This document shows positions 53,305 to 63,852 of a stretch of DNA of 64,000 nucleotides, piece after piece (the first letter of the stretch is position 1; the number at the start of each line of letters is the position of its first letter). The stretch spans positions 43,123-107,122 of the forward strand of contig NZ_PYMJ01000019.1 of the NCBI RefSeq assembly GCF_003025615.1, in the 5' to 3' direction. The translations under genes were made by a program, and so were the position numbers. Under the pieces are notes generated by a model. That model ran no database searches, was not told the DNA's origin, and saw only the letters and a program-made list of their open reading frames with translations. Source of the stretch: Photobacterium frigidiphilum (GTDB taxonomy: Bacteria > Pseudomonadota > Gammaproteobacteria > Enterobacterales > Vibrionaceae).

Positions 53305-54972
53305 TTATGCGGCAATCAGTAATTCTTTCGCATTCGCTAGCGTACGGTCGGTAATCTCACTTCCGCCGAGTAATCTTGCTAACTCGGCAACACGTGCGTC
53401 GTCATTTAAAGGGCACATGCTTGTTTCTGTTTGTCCTTTGGTACTCTTCTTGGCAACAAACATTTGCTGGTGCCCACAACCTGCCACTTGCGGTAAGTGC
53501 GTTACACACATGACTTGGGTTGAATTGCCTAAAGTACGCAGCATTTTTCCGACAATTGCGGCTGTTGGTCCACTAATACCGACATCGACTTCATCGAATA
53601 TAAGGCTGGGTGTTTCTATTTTTTGGGCTGTTATCACTTGAATGGCTAACGATATACGCGATAACTCACCGCCAGATGCGACTTTACCTAAGGGTTGCAG
53701 TGGCTGACCTGGGTTGGTCGATACCAAGAAGGTGATGGTATCGAAGCCTAGTGGGCTTAACATTCCTTCTGCATCATTTTGTACGTCAATTTTAAAGATG
53801 CCATGTTCCATGCTGAGTTCATGCATGCTGCAAGAGATCTTTTTATCAAGCTCTTTGGCATAACGGTGGCGACTTTTACTGAGTTTTTCTGCTGTTGCTA
53901 AGAATACTTGTCGTTTATTTTCAACAAGCTCTGCAAGTTCTTCCAGTCGCTCATCACTACAATCAAGTTGTTCTAACTCTTTGAGTAGATCTTGGTGTTT
54001 CTGGAACAGTTCGTTAGGCATAACGTAATGCTTACGGGCTAACGATAAAATCTTAGCAATGCGTTCTTCTAGGTAGACTAAACGTTGAGGGTCCATATCC
54101 AGATTATCTAAGTAACCCCGTAGCTCTTGGCTCGCTTCTTGAACTTGGATAATGGCATCTTCCAGCATTTGTGGAATACCACTCAAGCTATTATCGAATT
54201 CACCCAAGGATACGACTTGCTGGCTTGCCATTTGAAGCAGCTGTAAGGCATTGCCATCATCGTTGTCATATAAAATTGATAGGGCGGTTTGGCTCGAAAG
54301 TGCAAGTTCACCGCTATTTGATAAGCGTCTATGTTCTTCTTCTATCTCGCTGTATTCGTCTTCGCCAAGTGCTAAATCATGCAGTTCTTTTACTTGGTAT
54401 TGAATAAGCTGCTTTTGTGCTTCATTTTTCTCACGATTTTGAGTTAAGCGCTTTAATTCATTATTTGTCTGGCGCCAGTTTTGATAAGCCTGACGTGTTT
54501 TATCCATTAAAAGGTGATGACCAGCATATTGATCCAACATTTGCTGTTGATAATCAGGGCGCATTAGCTGTTGATGGGCGTGTTGACCATGAATATTGAT
54601 CAATAATTGCCCTAGTGACTTCTGCTGAGAAGCAGGAACAGGGCTACCGTTGATAAACCCACGTGAACGACCTTCTTTTGTTATCACTCGGCGAAGAATA
54701 CATTCTTCACCATCGACCAATTCATTGTCTTCGAGCCAGCGGCGTGCTGCTTGGTTATTTTTTAATGAGAATGTGGCAGAAAGTTCTGCTTTATCTTCGT
54801 TAGGACGAACCATAGACGCTTCAGCGCGATCACCCAGGCAGAGGCCAAGCGCATCAATCGCGATAGATTTACCTGCACCGGTTTCGCCAGTAATGGTGGT
54901 CATTCCTGACTTGAGTTCAAATTCTAGGCTTTTGACAATAGCAAAATTGGAGATAGTCATATGAGAAAGCAT
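53305..54972 (-). CDS. recN: DNA repair protein RecN
   Basis: 555 residues. SMC-like ATPase acting early in double-strand break repair. Walker A GETGAGKS, a long central coiled coil, signature [16 protein letters not shown] and Walker [13 protein letters not shown] are intact. The start [20 protein letters not shown] is preceded by AGGTG. Two LexA boxes sit in the promoter, so SOS induction is expected. Confidence 0.97.
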   Translation of the reverse strand: MLSHMTISNFAIVKSLEFELKSGMTTITGETGAGKSIAIDALGLCLGDRAEASMVRPNEDKAELSATFSLKNNQAARRWLEDNELVDGEECILRRVITKEGRSRGFINGSPVPASQQKSLGQLLINIHGQHAHQQLMRPDYQQQMLDQYAGHHLLMDKTRQAYQNWRQTNNELKRLTQNREKNEAQKQLIQYQVKELHDLALGEDEYSEIEEEHRRLSNSGELALSSQTALSILYDNDDGNALQLLQMASQQVVSLGEFDNSLSGIPQMLEDAIIQVQEASQELRGYLDNLDMDPQRLVYLEERIAKILSLARKHYVMPNELFQKHQDLLKELEQLDCSDERLEELAELVENKRQVFLATAEKLSKSRHRYAKELDKKISCSMHELSMEHGIFKIDVQNDAEGMLSPLGFDTITFLVSTNPGQPLQPLGKVASGGELSRISLAIQVITAQKIETPSLIFDEVDVGISGPTAAIVGKMLRTLGNSTQVMCVTHLPQVAGCGHQQMFVAKKSTKGQTETSMCPLNDDARVAELARLLGGSEITDRTLANAKELLIAA

Positions 54973-54995
54973 GTGTTCACCTGTTTAAATCAACA

Positions 54996-55036
54996 CCTGT
55001 GTTTTTACACAGTATATACTGTATCTACGTACAGTA
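54996..55036 (-). promoter_or_regulatory. Tandem LexA (SOS) boxes of recN
   Basis: CTGT-N8-ACAG matches at 54997-55012 (CTGTGTTTTTACACAG) and at 55019-55034 (CTGTATCTACGTACAG), with TACTGT...ACAGTA flanks on the second. Both lie upstream of the recN start at 54972. Confidence 0.9.
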
Positions 55037-55100
55037 AAGTACTGTGGTGAAATATTTGATGAAAAAATCAAATGGGGTAAGTCGATGAATTTCAGGTAAT

Positions 55101-55131
55101 AAAAAGCCAGCAATAAGATGCTGGCTTTATG
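55101..55131 (-). terminator. Terminator downstream of nadK
   Basis: AAAAGCCAGCA / TGCTGGCTTT hairpin; the A-run gives the U-tract on the minus strand. Confidence 0.82.
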
Positions 55132-55152
55132 CTTTCAGAAAAAGCGTTGTGA

Positions 55153-56034
55153 TTAAAACAGTTTACTTGACCAATTCAGTTTGGCGCGGAGTACACCGTA
55201 GTAGTTATAATTCTTAGGGTGAATAAGCTGTAATTGCTCAGGGCTTTGATAGATATGCACTTCATCCCCAGGGCTAACAGGCAGTGAAACCTGCCCATCA
55301 CAGCTCACTTCTAATGTACTGCCGTTGTCTGGCGACACCAATAATTTGATACAACTGTTACCATCGACCACTAAAGGACGACTTGATAGTGTATGTGGAA
55401 ACATCGGCACTAAGGCAATCGCATTTAAACTTGGTGACAGAATAGGGCCACCACCAGACAGTGAATAAGCCGTTGAGCCTGTCGGGGTTGCAATGATCAA
55501 ACCATCAGAACGTTGAGAGAAGGCGAAGTTATCATCGATATACACTTCAAATTCGATCATGTGAGCGATCTTATCTGGGTGTAATACAGCTTCGTTTAAT
55601 GCGGCGTTCCGGCTTTTTATTTGTCCGTGACGATGTACTTCTGCTTCTAATAAAAAGCGACGTTCTGTTACAAACTCACCCTCTAACACTCGGGTTAATT
55701 CTTCTTTGAAGCTTTCTGGAGCAAGATCTGTCAGAAAACCTAAATTACCACGGTTAACACCAATCACAGCGATGTCGAAACGCGATAGCACGCGCGCCGC
55801 GCCTAACATGTTGCCATCGCCACCGACGACAATCGCGAGGTTCGCTTTATCACCAATAGTAAGCAAATCGCACAAACAGTCTTGAGGCACATCAAGGTCG
55901 TTCGCTAATCGATGATCGACTAAAACGTCGTAACCTTTGCCTGTTAACCAGTCAAAGAGGGTTTTGTGAGTTTGCAGAGCATCTGGGTTTCTTGGCTTAC
56001 CAATTAACGCGATTGTTTGAAAAATGCGCTTCAT
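55153..56034 (-). CDS. nadK: NAD kinase
   Basis: 293 residues (E. coli 292). Phosphorylates NAD to NADP. GGDGNML motif, [32 protein letters not shown] and VDG..C segments are canonical. Divergent from grpE, as in E. coli. Confidence 0.97.
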   Translation of the reverse strand: MKRIFQTIALIGKPRNPDALQTHKTLFDWLTGKGYDVLVDHRLANDLDVPQDCLCDLLTIGDKANLAIVVGGDGNMLGAARVLSRFDIAVIGVNRGNLGFLTDLAPESFKEELTRVLEGEFVTERRFLLEAEVHRHGQIKSRNAALNEAVLHPDKIAHMIEFEVYIDDNFAFSQRSDGLIIATPTGSTAYSLSGGGPILSPSLNAIALVPMFPHTLSSRPLVVDGNSCIKLLVSPDNGSTLEVSCDGQVSLPVSPGDEVHIYQSPEQLQLIHPKNYNYYGVLRAKLNWSSKLF

Positions 56035-56113
56035 GTCCTTGATCCGACAAATGATAGTGAAGCCAGTATAGCCTTAGGTTTAGAGACTTGTCGCGCTTTG
56101 TTAACGAACTCTG

Positions 56114-56142
56114 CTTGAATCATTGAAGTTCATCCCCATAAT
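56114..56142 (+). promoter_or_regulatory. Sigma32 promoter of grpE
   Basis: CTTGAAT (56114-56120), a 13-bp spacer and CCCCATAAT (56134-56142) fit the heat-shock consensus (CTTGAA / CCCCATnT). Confidence 0.8.
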
Positions 56143-56247
56143 AGGCACATGAATGTTTTTTTTGAGTAGATAATACTGGTTTATCGACTCAAATTTGTGA
56201 ACAATTGTATTTAAAATACATCAGTATCTTGGCGGAGAAGTAAAAGC

Positions 56248-56868
56248 ATGAACAATGAAGACAAAAAACTACAGGATGAACAGCTGCAGAAAGAGACTGT
56301 AGAAGCGGCTGAGACTGTTTCTGCTGAGGAAGAATTTGTAGAAATTACTGCTGAAGAAATGCAACTCGCACGTATTGCTGAATTAGAAGCAGCGCTACTT
56401 ACGAGTGATGCAAAAGTAAAAGAAGCGCAAGATAACGTGCTTCGTGCTCGCGCTGAAGGTGAAAATGTTCGTCGACGTTCAGAAGTAGAAATCGATAAAG
56501 CACGTAAATTTGCCTTGAATAAATTTACCGAAGAGTTATTGCCTGTTATCGATAACCTTGAGCGTGCTATCGAAATGGCAGATAAGAATGACGAAGCATT
56601 AAAGTCAATGATTGAAGGTGTTGAACTAACACTTAAGACAATGACTGCAACGGTTGAGAAATTCGGCCTGAAGCAACACAACCCTGTGGGAGAAGTATTT
56701 AATCCTGAATTCCATCAAGCAATGTCTATTCAGGAAAGTGCAGAGCATGCGCCAAATACTGTCATGCTTGTTATGCAGAAAGGTTATGAGCTTAACGGCC
56801 GTATTATTCGTCCTGCAATGGTAATGGTATCTAAAGCTGCTGCTGGCAGTGTAGATATGCAAGCATAA
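56248..56868 (+). CDS. grpE: Nucleotide exchange factor GrpE
   Basis: 206 residues. Stimulates ADP release from DnaK. An acidic N-terminal tail and long coiled coil ([20 protein letters not shown]) are followed by the beta domain with [10 protein letters not shown] and [20 protein letters not shown]. Start preceded by GGCGGAGAAG. Own sigma32 promoter and terminator, so it is not transcribed obligately with dnaK. Confidence 0.96.
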   Translation: MNNEDKKLQDEQLQKETVEAAETVSAEEEFVEITAEEMQLARIAELEAALLTSDAKVKEAQDNVLRARAEGENVRRRSEVEIDKARKFALNKFTEELLPVIDNLERAIEMADKNDEALKSMIEGVELTLKTMTATVEKFGLKQHNPVGEVFNPEFHQAMSIQESAEHAPNTVMLVMQKGYELNGRIIRPAMVMVSKAAAGSVDMQA

Positions 56869-56889
56869 TTGTATAAATGCTTTTAAAAG

Positions 56890-56911
56890 ACCCACTACGG
56901 TGGGTTTTTTA
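56890..56911 (+). terminator. Rho-independent terminator after grpE
   Basis: ACCCAC-tacg-GTGGGT followed by T6. Confidence 0.88.
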
Positions 56912-56940
56912 TTTTATTTTGATATTTTTTAGGTGTTGCC

Positions 56941-56969
56941 CTTGAAAAGGGGATGATTGACCTTATTTA
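56941..56969 (+). promoter_or_regulatory. Sigma32-type promoter of dnaK
   Basis: CTTGAAA (56941-56947), 13-bp spacer, CCTTATTTA (56961-56969). The -35 is perfect, the -10 is a weaker match than that of grpE. Confidence 0.6.
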
Positions 56970-57074
56970 GTAATCATACGACATCGTAAACTTATTTTGT
57001 CTGGGTATAACCCATATAGCGACGTTCATTTCGGACGCGCTTGTAAAATTGAATGAATTTCGGAGAAAAGCCTG

Positions 57075-58994
57075 ATGGGTAGAATTATTGGTATTGACTT
57101 GGGTACAACTAACTCTTGTGTAGCAGTACTTGATGGCGACAAACCGCGCGTAATTGAAAATGCGGAAGGTGAGCGTACTACGGCATCTGTTGTTGCTTAC
57201 ACCCAAGATGGTGAAACGCTAGTGGGTCAACCAGCTAAGCGTCAAGCGATAACAAACCCAGAAAACACATTATACGCAATTAAGCGTCTAATCGGTCGTC
57301 GCTTTGAAGATGAAGAAGTTCAGCGTGACCTTAAAATCATGCCTTTCAAAATCGTTAAAGCGGATAACGGCGATGCATGGGTAGAAGCGAAAGGCCAAAA
57401 AATGGCTGCTCCTCAAGTATCGGCTGAAATTCTTAAGAAAATGAAGAAAACAGCTGAAGACTTCCTAGGCGAAGAAGTAACAGCGGCAGTTATTACTGTT
57501 CCTGCATACTTTAACGATGCTCAGCGTCAAGCAACGAAAGATGCTGGTCGTATCGCTGGCTTAGAAGTTAAGCGTATTATCAACGAACCAACAGCAGCAG
57601 CACTTGCTTATGGTCTTGATAAGAAAGGCGGCGATCGCACTATCGCAGTTTACGACCTTGGTGGTGGTACATTCGATATCTCTATCATCGAAATCGATGA
57701 AGTAGAAGGCGAGAAGACTTTCGAAGTTCTTTCAACTAACGGTGATACACACCTTGGTGGTGAAGATTTCGATAACCGCTTGATCAACTATTTAGTTGAA
57801 GAATTCAAAAAAGAACAAGGCATGGATCTTCGCAATGATCCTCTTGCAATGCAGCGTCTAAAAGAAGCTGCTGAGAAAGCGAAAATTGAGCTTTCTTCTG
57901 CACAACAAACTGATGTAAACCTTCCTTACATCACTGCAGATGCGACTGGTCCTAAGCACATGAACATCAAGGTGACTCGTGCGAAGCTTGAGTCTCTAGT
58001 TGAAGATCTTGTACAGCGTTCACTTGAGCCTCTAAAAGTTGCTCTTTCTGATGCTGGTCTATCTGTAAGCGAAATCACTGACATCATCGTTGTTGGTGGT
58101 CAAACTCGTATGCCTATGGTTCAAGCAAAAGTTGCTGAGTTCTTTGGTAAAGAGCCACGTAAAGACGTAAACCCTGATGAAGCTGTTGCTGTAGGCGCGG
58201 CTGTTCAAGGTGGTGTTCTTGCGGGTGACGTGAAAGATGTACTTCTTCTTGACGTAACGCCACTATCTCTTGGTATCGAAACCATGGGTGGTGTTATGAC
58301 TAAACTGATCGAGAAGAACACAACTATCCCAACGAAAGCGAACCAAGTTTTCTCTACTGCAGAAGACAACCAGAGCGCGGTAACTATCCACGTTCTTCAG
58401 GGTGAGCGTAAGCAATCTAGCTACAACAAATCACTAGGTCAGTTTAACCTTGAAGGTATTCAAGCTGCTTCTCGTGGTATGCCACAAATCGAAGTAACAT
58501 TCGACCTAGATGCTGATGGTATCTTGCACGTATCTGCTAAAGATAAGAGCACAGGTAAAGAGCAGAAGATCACTATTCAATCTTCAAGCGGCCTAAGCGA
58601 CGAAGATATCGAGAAAATGGTTCAAGAAGCTGAAGCTAACAAAGAATCGGACAAGAAGTTCGAAGAGTTAGTAACTGCTCGTAACCAAGCTGATCAGCTA
58701 ATTCACGGTACTCGTAAGCAAATTGAAGAAGCTGGCGAAGCACTACCAGCTGAAGACAAAGAGAAAATCGAAGCTGCTGTTTCTGAATTAGAAGAAGCAC
58801 GTAAAGCTGAAGATAAAGAAGCAATCGACGCGAAAGTTCAAGCGCTAGTTGCTGCTTCTCAGAAGCTTATGGAAATCGCTCAACAGCAAGCTCAAGCTCA
58901 GCAAGCACCAAGCGGTGAAGGCGAGCAAGAAGCAAAGCAAGACGACAATGTTGTTGACGCTGAGTTCGAAGAAGTAAAAGACGAAAAAAAATAA
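57075..58994 (+). CDS. dnaK: Chaperone DnaK (Hsp70)
   Basis: 639 residues (E. coli 638). ATPase domain with [14 protein letters not shown], phosphate loops [10 protein letters not shown] and [12 protein letters not shown], inter-domain linker [15 protein letters not shown], substrate domain, and lid with a Gln/Ala-rich tail ending [14 protein letters not shown]. Followed by dnaJ after 88 nt that contain a hairpin. Confidence 0.98.
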   Translation: MGRIIGIDLGTTNSCVAVLDGDKPRVIENAEGERTTASVVAYTQDGETLVGQPAKRQAITNPENTLYAIKRLIGRRFEDEEVQRDLKIMPFKIVKADNGDAWVEAKGQKMAAPQVSAEILKKMKKTAEDFLGEEVTAAVITVPAYFNDAQRQATKDAGRIAGLEVKRIINEPTAAALAYGLDKKGGDRTIAVYDLGGGTFDISIIEIDEVEGEKTFEVLSTNGDTHLGGEDFDNRLINYLVEEFKKEQGMDLRNDPLAMQRLKEAAEKAKIELSSAQQTDVNLPYITADATGPKHMNIKVTRAKLESLVEDLVQRSLEPLKVALSDAGLSVSEITDIIVVGGQTRMPMVQAKVAEFFGKEPRKDVNPDEAVAVGAAVQGGVLAGDVKDVLLLDVTPLSLGIETMGGVMTKLIEKNTTIPTKANQVFSTAEDNQSAVTIHVLQGERKQSSYNKSLGQFNLEGIQAASRGMPQIEVTFDLDADGILHVSAKDKSTGKEQKITIQSSSGLSDEDIEKMVQEAEANKESDKKFEELVTARNQADQLIHGTRKQIEEAGEALPAEDKEKIEAAVSELEEARKAEDKEAIDAKVQALVAASQKLMEIAQQQAQAQQAPSGEGEQEAKQDDNVVDAEFEEVKDEKK

Positions 58995-59022
58995 GATAGT
59001 TAATTCATAATCTTATTTTCGA

Positions 59023-59052
59023 ACGGGCGTTAGAGTTTACTCTATCGCCCGT
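59023..59052 (+). other. Hairpin between dnaK and dnaJ
   Basis: ACGGGCG-t-TAGA...TCTA-t-CGCCCGT: a 7-bp GC-rich stem, a T-T mismatch, then a short inner stem. No T-run follows, so it more likely affects mRNA stability or dnaK/dnaJ ratio than acts as a full terminator. Confidence 0.6.
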
Positions 59053-59082
59053 AGCTGTATTTAAAGCAGGTGACAGTTAAGT

Positions 59083-60225
59083 ATGTCAAAACGCGATTTT
59101 TATGAAGTTCTAGGTGTTGGTCGAGATGCCGGAGAACGTGACATTAAAAAGGCTTATAAACGCCTTGCAATGAAATTTCACCCTGATCGTAATCAGGAAG
59201 CAGATGCGGCTGAAAAATTTAAAGAAGTCAAAACTGCCTATGAAATTCTGACCGACCCTCAGAAGAAAGCGGCATACGATCAGTACGGCCATGCAGCCTT
59301 TGAACAAGGTGGCGGTGGTGGCGGCTACGGTGGTGGCGGCGGCGCTGATTTCGGAGACATCTTCGGTGATGTATTTGGCGATATCTTTGGTGGCGGCGGC
59401 GGTGGTCGACGTCAACAGTCGCGTGCTCAACGTGGCTCCGATCTTCGTTACAACATGGAACTGACATTAGAAGAAGCTGTTCGCGGCTGTTCTAAAGAAA
59501 TCCGTGTACCAACATTGGTTGGTTGTGATTCGTGTGACGGTTCTGGTGCCAAGAAAGGTTCATCAGCAACAACGTGTGGCACTTGTCATGGTCAAGGCCA
59601 AGTACAAATGCGTCAAGGTTTCTTTGCTGTACAGCAAGCTTGTCCACATTGTCACGGTCGCGGGAAGATCATCAAAGACCCATGTAATTCATGTCATGGT
59701 CAAGGTCGAGTTGAAAAAACGAAAACCTTGTCAGTTAAGATCCCTGCGGGTGTCGACACTGGTGACCGTATTCGTCTTTCTAGCGAAGGTGAAGCGGGCG
59801 AGTTTGGTGCACCGGCAGGTGATTTGTACGTACAGGTACATGTTGCAGAGCATTCAATTTTTGAACGCGATGGCAACAACCTATATTGCGAAGTACCTGT
59901 TAGCTTTACGATGGCCGCCGTTGGTGGTGAAGTCGAAGTACCTACTTTGAATGGTCGCGTAAACCTAAAAGTACCATCAGAAACACAAACCGGACGTATG
60001 TTCCGTATGCGTGGTAAAGGCGTTAAGTCTGTACGCGGCGGTGCTGTTGGCGATTTGATTTGTAAGCTCGTTGTTGAAACACCAGTTAATTTAAGTACTC
60101 ATCAAAAAGAGCTACTTAAAGAGCTAGAAGAAAGCTTTGGTGGAAATGCAGCAAGTAAGCATAAGCCAAAGTCTGAAGGTTTCTTCAATGGTGTAAAGAA
60201 ATTTTTTGATGATTTAACTGGTTGA
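59083..60225 (+). CDS. dnaJ: Chaperone DnaJ (Hsp40)
   Basis: 380 residues. J-domain with HPD (KFHPDRN), Gly/Phe-rich region (about 75-115), four CxxCxGxG zinc repeats ([32 protein letters not shown]), and C-terminal substrate domains. Second gene of the dnaK-dnaJ unit. Confidence 0.98.
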   Translation: MSKRDFYEVLGVGRDAGERDIKKAYKRLAMKFHPDRNQEADAAEKFKEVKTAYEILTDPQKKAAYDQYGHAAFEQGGGGGGYGGGGGADFGDIFGDVFGDIFGGGGGGRRQQSRAQRGSDLRYNMELTLEEAVRGCSKEIRVPTLVGCDSCDGSGAKKGSSATTCGTCHGQGQVQMRQGFFAVQQACPHCHGRGKIIKDPCNSCHGQGRVEKTKTLSVKIPAGVDTGDRIRLSSEGEAGEFGAPAGDLYVQVHVAEHSIFERDGNNLYCEVPVSFTMAAVGGEVEVPTLNGRVNLKVPSETQTGRMFRMRGKGVKSVRGGAVGDLICKLVVETPVNLSTHQKELLKELEESFGGNAASKHKPKSEGFFNGVKKFFDDLTG

Positions 60226-60248
60226 TAATTGATTGATCAGTTAAACGA

Positions 60249-60274
60249 AAAAAGCCGACGAAAGTCGGCTTTTT
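60249..60274. terminator. Bidirectional terminator between dnaJ and pilE
   Basis: AAAAAGCCGAC-gaaa-GTCGGCTTTTT; symmetrical. Confidence 0.92.
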
Positions 60275-60294
60275 GTTACCTATAAATCAGCAGA

Positions 60295-60699
60295 TTACCA
60301 ACAACCTCCCCCTATTTTTTCGGCAGTTCCAACACCCGCAGCATTGAGATAAAGTATGCCACATTCATCTTTAGTTTGGCCTTTATCAGTTTGTGGTGTG
60401 GCCACGACTTTGTATTTATCCATTCCTGAACCTTTTTTAATAGTTAGGTGATATCGTGTTGTATCTGTTTCGCAGAAAGCACAAGTATCTGCAGCTACTA
60501 TCGAAAAGTCATAAGAACCGCTTTGTGTATATTTTTCTTCGAGCGTAAGTTGAATCTTCATTAAATCAGCCATTGCCTGTGATCGATGGCCTTTAAAAAC
60601 ATGTGATTCATAAGAAGGGTAAGCAATAACGGTTAATATGCCAATAATAGCAACTGCGACAAGTAACTCGATCAGTGTCACGCCTTTTTGTTCATTCAT
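60295..60699 (-). CDS. pilE: Type IV pilus minor pilin PilE-like
   Basis: 134 residues. Prepilin signal MNEQKGVTLIELLVAVAIIG (cleavage after Gly6, E at mature +5), then the hydrophobic helix and a C-terminal region with four cysteines that could make disulfides (CAFC, C...C). It is divergent from the fimT-pilW-pilX-pilV cluster, the same order as the V. cholerae minor pilin genes next to dnaJ. Confidence 0.85.
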   Translation of the reverse strand: MNEQKGVTLIELLVAVAIIGILTVIAYPSYESHVFKGHRSQAMADLMKIQLTLEEKYTQSGSYDFSIVAADTCAFCETDTTRYHLTIKKGSGMDKYKVVATPQTDKGQTKDECGILYLNAAGVGTAEKIGGGCW

Positions 60700-60833
60700 T
60701 GACTACCCCTTCCTCTAATATTCGAATTCACTCGATAATTATCTCTTTATAATCAGGGGTATTTTGCTCTGGTGATACGATATGAATCAAGTTGAACTTA
60801 CGCTATCGACATGTTTATAAAGGGAACTGGGTA

Positions 60834-61421
60834 ATGGCTCGCGAAATGGTTCAATCATTACACCATATACATTTTAATAGCTGGAAGGCTCTTGGCTTTA
60901 CGCTGTTAGAGCTGATTATGACCCTCGCAATCGTCGCTATTTTAGTTTCTGCCGCCGCCCCTTCGTTTAGTTCTTTAATCGAGAGTAATAAGGTTAAACG
61001 CTTAGCAACCGAAATTGAGTGGTTGTTGGTTCAAGCGAAGTCTGAAGCGGTGATGCGTAATGAAGAGCTGAAAGTGCATTTTGTTCGGGATGACTCCGGT
61101 GAATTAGCATATCAGGATGATGGTGATTGGGTACTTGCAGTGACGCGAAAAATTGCTGTGATTACAGATCGAGCTTCTGCAAAAAATGCAGCCATTGCAC
61201 TCATTGATGGCCAAGAGTTCAAGAGAATATCGATAAAAGCATCAACTAATTTTGTTAGCTATACGATTGACCCTGTTCGAGCAACATCGAGCAATTCAGG
61301 TAGTTACTGGCTATATATCGATTCGAGTCAAGACGTTAAAGTTATGATTAATCAGTTAACTGGTCGCGTAAGAACGTGTGGTAAAACAGGGGAGTACTAT
61401 GGCTATAAATCGTGTGATTAA
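60834..61421 (+). CDS. fimT: Pseudopilin FimT/GspH family
   Basis: 195 residues from the ATG at 60834. Prepilin cleavage motif ALGFTLLELIMTLAIVAILV with Glu at +5, then KRLATEIEWLLVQAKSEAVM, typical of FimT/GspH minor pilins that prime pilus assembly. Overlaps the next gene's extended frame; first of four minor pilin genes. Confidence 0.85.
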   Translation: MAREMVQSLHHIHFNSWKALGFTLLELIMTLAIVAILVSAAAPSFSSLIESNKVKRLATEIEWLLVQAKSEAVMRNEELKVHFVRDDSGELAYQDDGDWVLAVTRKIAVITDRASAKNAAIALIDGQEFKRISIKASTNFVSYTIDPVRATSSNSGSYWLYIDSSQDVKVMINQLTGRVRTCGKTGEYYGYKSCD

Positions 61422-62031
61422 TCTTGTTCGCGTTCAACGAGGTATGTCGCTGATTGAATTGTTGGTTGCTTCGAGTCTAGGCCTCATTATTTTAGCTTCA
61501 GTAGGTAGCGTTTTTCTAAGCGGGCATAATATGGCAGCCGAACGAACAAAGCAGCTAATGCTAGCCCAAGATGTGAATGATGCAATAAGGATCATGAAAA
61601 ACGACATACAGCGAGCAGGTTATAACTCGGATAATTCAGGAACTTTGATCTTATCAGGCGCCTCTTCGACTATTGTTGCCGGTTCCGCTAATGATTCAAT
61701 TAGTTATGTGTATGAAGACGAAAATGCTGAGTGGCGAATTGTGAAGTTTCGCTTTAAATCGGGATCACCGAGTGTGGTTCAAATGTGCGTTAATACGGTG
61801 CCAAAGTCAGTAGGTGGTGTAGCGCTGAGCGATGCAAGCTGCGTTGGTAGTGTTTCTTCATTGATGGATCAAGCTTATATAAACGTTACTGAATTTAAGG
61901 TGGTGCCAACTCCTCTATCGACATCATCGGCAACGTCTTCAATTATAAATATTAGCTTGTCAGCGACATTAAAAAATACGAGTTATACAAAAACGGTATC
62001 AACAGACATTAAAACAAGGAATTGGAATTAA
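61399..62031 (+). CDS. pilW: Type IV pilus minor pilin PilW-like
   Basis: 210 residues from the ATG at 61399 (GGGGAG upstream). Prepilin motif RGMSLIELLVASSLGLIILA and the family-typical region AQDVNDAIRIMKNDIQRAGY. The stop and the next start share a base (TAATG), so translation is coupled. Confidence 0.85.
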   Translation: MAINRVINLVRVQRGMSLIELLVASSLGLIILASVGSVFLSGHNMAAERTKQLMLAQDVNDAIRIMKNDIQRAGYNSDNSGTLILSGASSTIVAGSANDSISYVYEDENAEWRIVKFRFKSGSPSVVQMCVNTVPKSVGGVALSDASCVGSVSSLMDQAYINVTEFKVVPTPLSTSSATSSIINISLSATLKNTSYTKTVSTDIKTRNWN

Positions 62032-63362
62032 TGAATAGTCAAAAAGGAATGGCGACTTTATTAATAACGACCATGTTATTAGTGGTGTCGTTATTGTTTT
62101 CATTTGCATCTTATAAAAATATATTTTATCAAATAAAGCGAACTCAGAATGAGGTGTTGGCAAGGCAAGCACATTGGCTGGCGGAGGGGGGGCTGGAGTG
62201 TGCTTTTTCAGAAATGAATGCATCAAGTAATCTGCCAAATGATCCAGCCTATATGAATACTTGTAGTAATAATCTTGCGGATACGGATATACGCTTTTCA
62301 TTCCCGTCAAGCAATCAGATTAAAATTGTGTCAGAAGCCTCATCTGGTATCGTGGCAAAATCAATTGTCACAAAGACTGCTAAGTTTGGCGGAGGGATAA
62401 ATAGCACGATTAAGATGAATGCTTCCGTTCTAGAACTTACAGGTTCTCAGCACTTTGTCCCCAATCCGACAGAAACGTTTATTAGCGCTGACAATTTCGC
62501 TTGTCAGTCAGTTGTGACGAGTGGGGTTGTTAGTTATATAAGTAGCGCAAGTGGTACAGATGAACACTTTTTAACAACGGATAGCACAGTTAGTCACCAT
62601 GGTGGAGGGCCGGGAGGAGCAATCTCATTTACTTGTGATAGTCGTTATCGTTCTAATCTGTTTGATACAACAAATATACCTACTGGATTTGTTGTGAGTG
62701 ATCTAGTCAAGGGGTTGGATATTATCGAAAACACCACTGTAGATGTATTTCAAGATATTTTTGGCGTTGACCATGCCGAATGGAAAACAGTTAGAAGTGA
62801 GATTGCTCAAGATTCAAAGGGAGATATTATTAGCCCAAGTGTAGTCAATGGAAAAGGTGGGGATGCAGTTACAGCGCAAGGATGGATTACAGAATGTTCG
62901 AAATTAGTTGAAGCTTCCTTTTTAGCTGGAAATAAAAAGATCTGGGTCGATGGGTCATGTGCATTAGGTGCTAATATTTTTGGTGGTGTGGTTTCTGATA
63001 AGTCAATTATGTTAGTGATTCATGATGGTTTTGTGGAGTTTAATGCTTCGGGTGCATTTAATGGGCTGTTATATCAATATGCATCAATAGCACTCAATGC
63101 AAAGTCAATATGGGAAGACCGAGTTGATAATATTACGTTTCCTGTCAGAGCGTTTAATAAATCGGATATAGATCCTAATTTTTTAAATGTAAGCTTTTTT
63201 GTCAATGGCTCAACTTATATTGATGGAGCTATTGGTATTGATGCTCCTGAGCGAACCGTTAGAATTAATGGTTCTATCATTCCTTCATATAATGCAGATA
63301 AATCAGGTGAGTTTATTAATGGTAAATTAACTTGGCTTGAGGGATCTTGGCATGATATCTAA
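62031..63362 (+). CDS. PilX-like pilus assembly protein, unusually long
   Basis: 443 residues from the ATG at 62031. N-terminal KGMATLLITTMLLVVSLLFS with LAEGGLECA after it resembles the PilX N-terminus, but PilX is usually under 200 residues, so this carries about 250 extra residues. That extra region is Gly/Asn/Thr-rich with beta-strand character (e.g. INSTIKMNASVLELTGSQHF) and ends in WLEGSWHDI. It may be an extracellular adhesive or polymerisation-type domain. Its 3' end overlaps the pilV start by about 11 nt. Confidence 0.65.
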   Translation: MNSQKGMATLLITTMLLVVSLLFSFASYKNIFYQIKRTQNEVLARQAHWLAEGGLECAFSEMNASSNLPNDPAYMNTCSNNLADTDIRFSFPSSNQIKIVSEASSGIVAKSIVTKTAKFGGGINSTIKMNASVLELTGSQHFVPNPTETFISADNFACQSVVTSGVVSYISSASGTDEHFLTTDSTVSHHGGGPGGAISFTCDSRYRSNLFDTTNIPTGFVVSDLVKGLDIIENTTVDVFQDIFGVDHAEWKTVRSEIAQDSKGDIISPSVVNGKGGDAVTAQGWITECSKLVEASFLAGNKKIWVDGSCALGANIFGGVVSDKSIMLVIHDGFVEFNASGAFNGLLYQYASIALNAKSIWEDRVDNITFPVRAFNKSDIDPNFLNVSFFVNGSTYIDGAIGIDAPERTVRINGSIIPSYNADKSGEFINGKLTWLEGSWHDI

Positions 63363-63759
63363 ATCTAAAGGTTTTAGTCTTATTGAGGTGCTGATTTCCT
63401 TTGTTGTTCTTACTGTCGGTGTACTCGGCCTCGTAAAGCTTCAAACCTATATGGAAGTGAAATCTGAAAATGCGCTTCACAGTATTGATGCTTTATACCT
63501 AGCAGAAGAAAAACTAGAGCGATTTCGGACTCGCTCACAAAGTGCAGGAACTGGCACTATGTTATATAGCGACATAAAGGGTAGTACTGAATCGCTATCA
63601 ATGGTTGGAACAACAGTTAGTCGAGTTGTTGTCGTAACCAATGCTCCGGTACCAGATGCTAAACAGATTAAAGTATCGATAATTTGGCGTGATCGGTGGA
63701 ATACAACTCAATCAGTGGCACTAGGCACTATTATTACCAAGTACAGCGAATTCGATTAA
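63352..63759 (+). CDS. pilV: Type IV pilus modification/minor pilin PilV-like
   Basis: 135 residues from the ATG at 63352. Prepilin motif KGFSLIEVLISFVVLTVGVL and the family feature GLVKLQTYMEVKSENA...ALYLAEEKLERFR. Overlaps the pilX-like gene. Last gene of the minor pilin cluster. Confidence 0.82.
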   Translation: MISKSKGFSLIEVLISFVVLTVGVLGLVKLQTYMEVKSENALHSIDALYLAEEKLERFRTRSQSAGTGTMLYSDIKGSTESLSMVGTTVSRVVVVTNAPVPDAKQIKVSIIWRDRWNTTQSVALGTIITKYSEFD

Positions 63760-63798
63760 TCTCCAAAATCACGCCTTGAGAGTAATAAACAGCCCACG

Positions 63799-63839
63799 AA
63801 AACCAATCATGTTCAAATTTTGAACGGTTGGTTTTTTTT
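63799..63839 (+). terminator. Terminator after the minor pilin cluster
   Basis: AACCAA...GTTCAAA / TTTGAAC...TTGGTT with a small internal loop, followed by T8. Confidence 0.82.
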
Positions 63840-63852
63840 GTTTAAAAAAGAG

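Noticed and set aside
56211..56681. 156-codon minus-strand frame over grpE
   Set aside because: Ser/Arg-rich shadow of the GrpE coiled coil.
59504..59950. 148-codon plus-strand frame within dnaJ
   Set aside because: Alternate frame of dnaJ; no start context.
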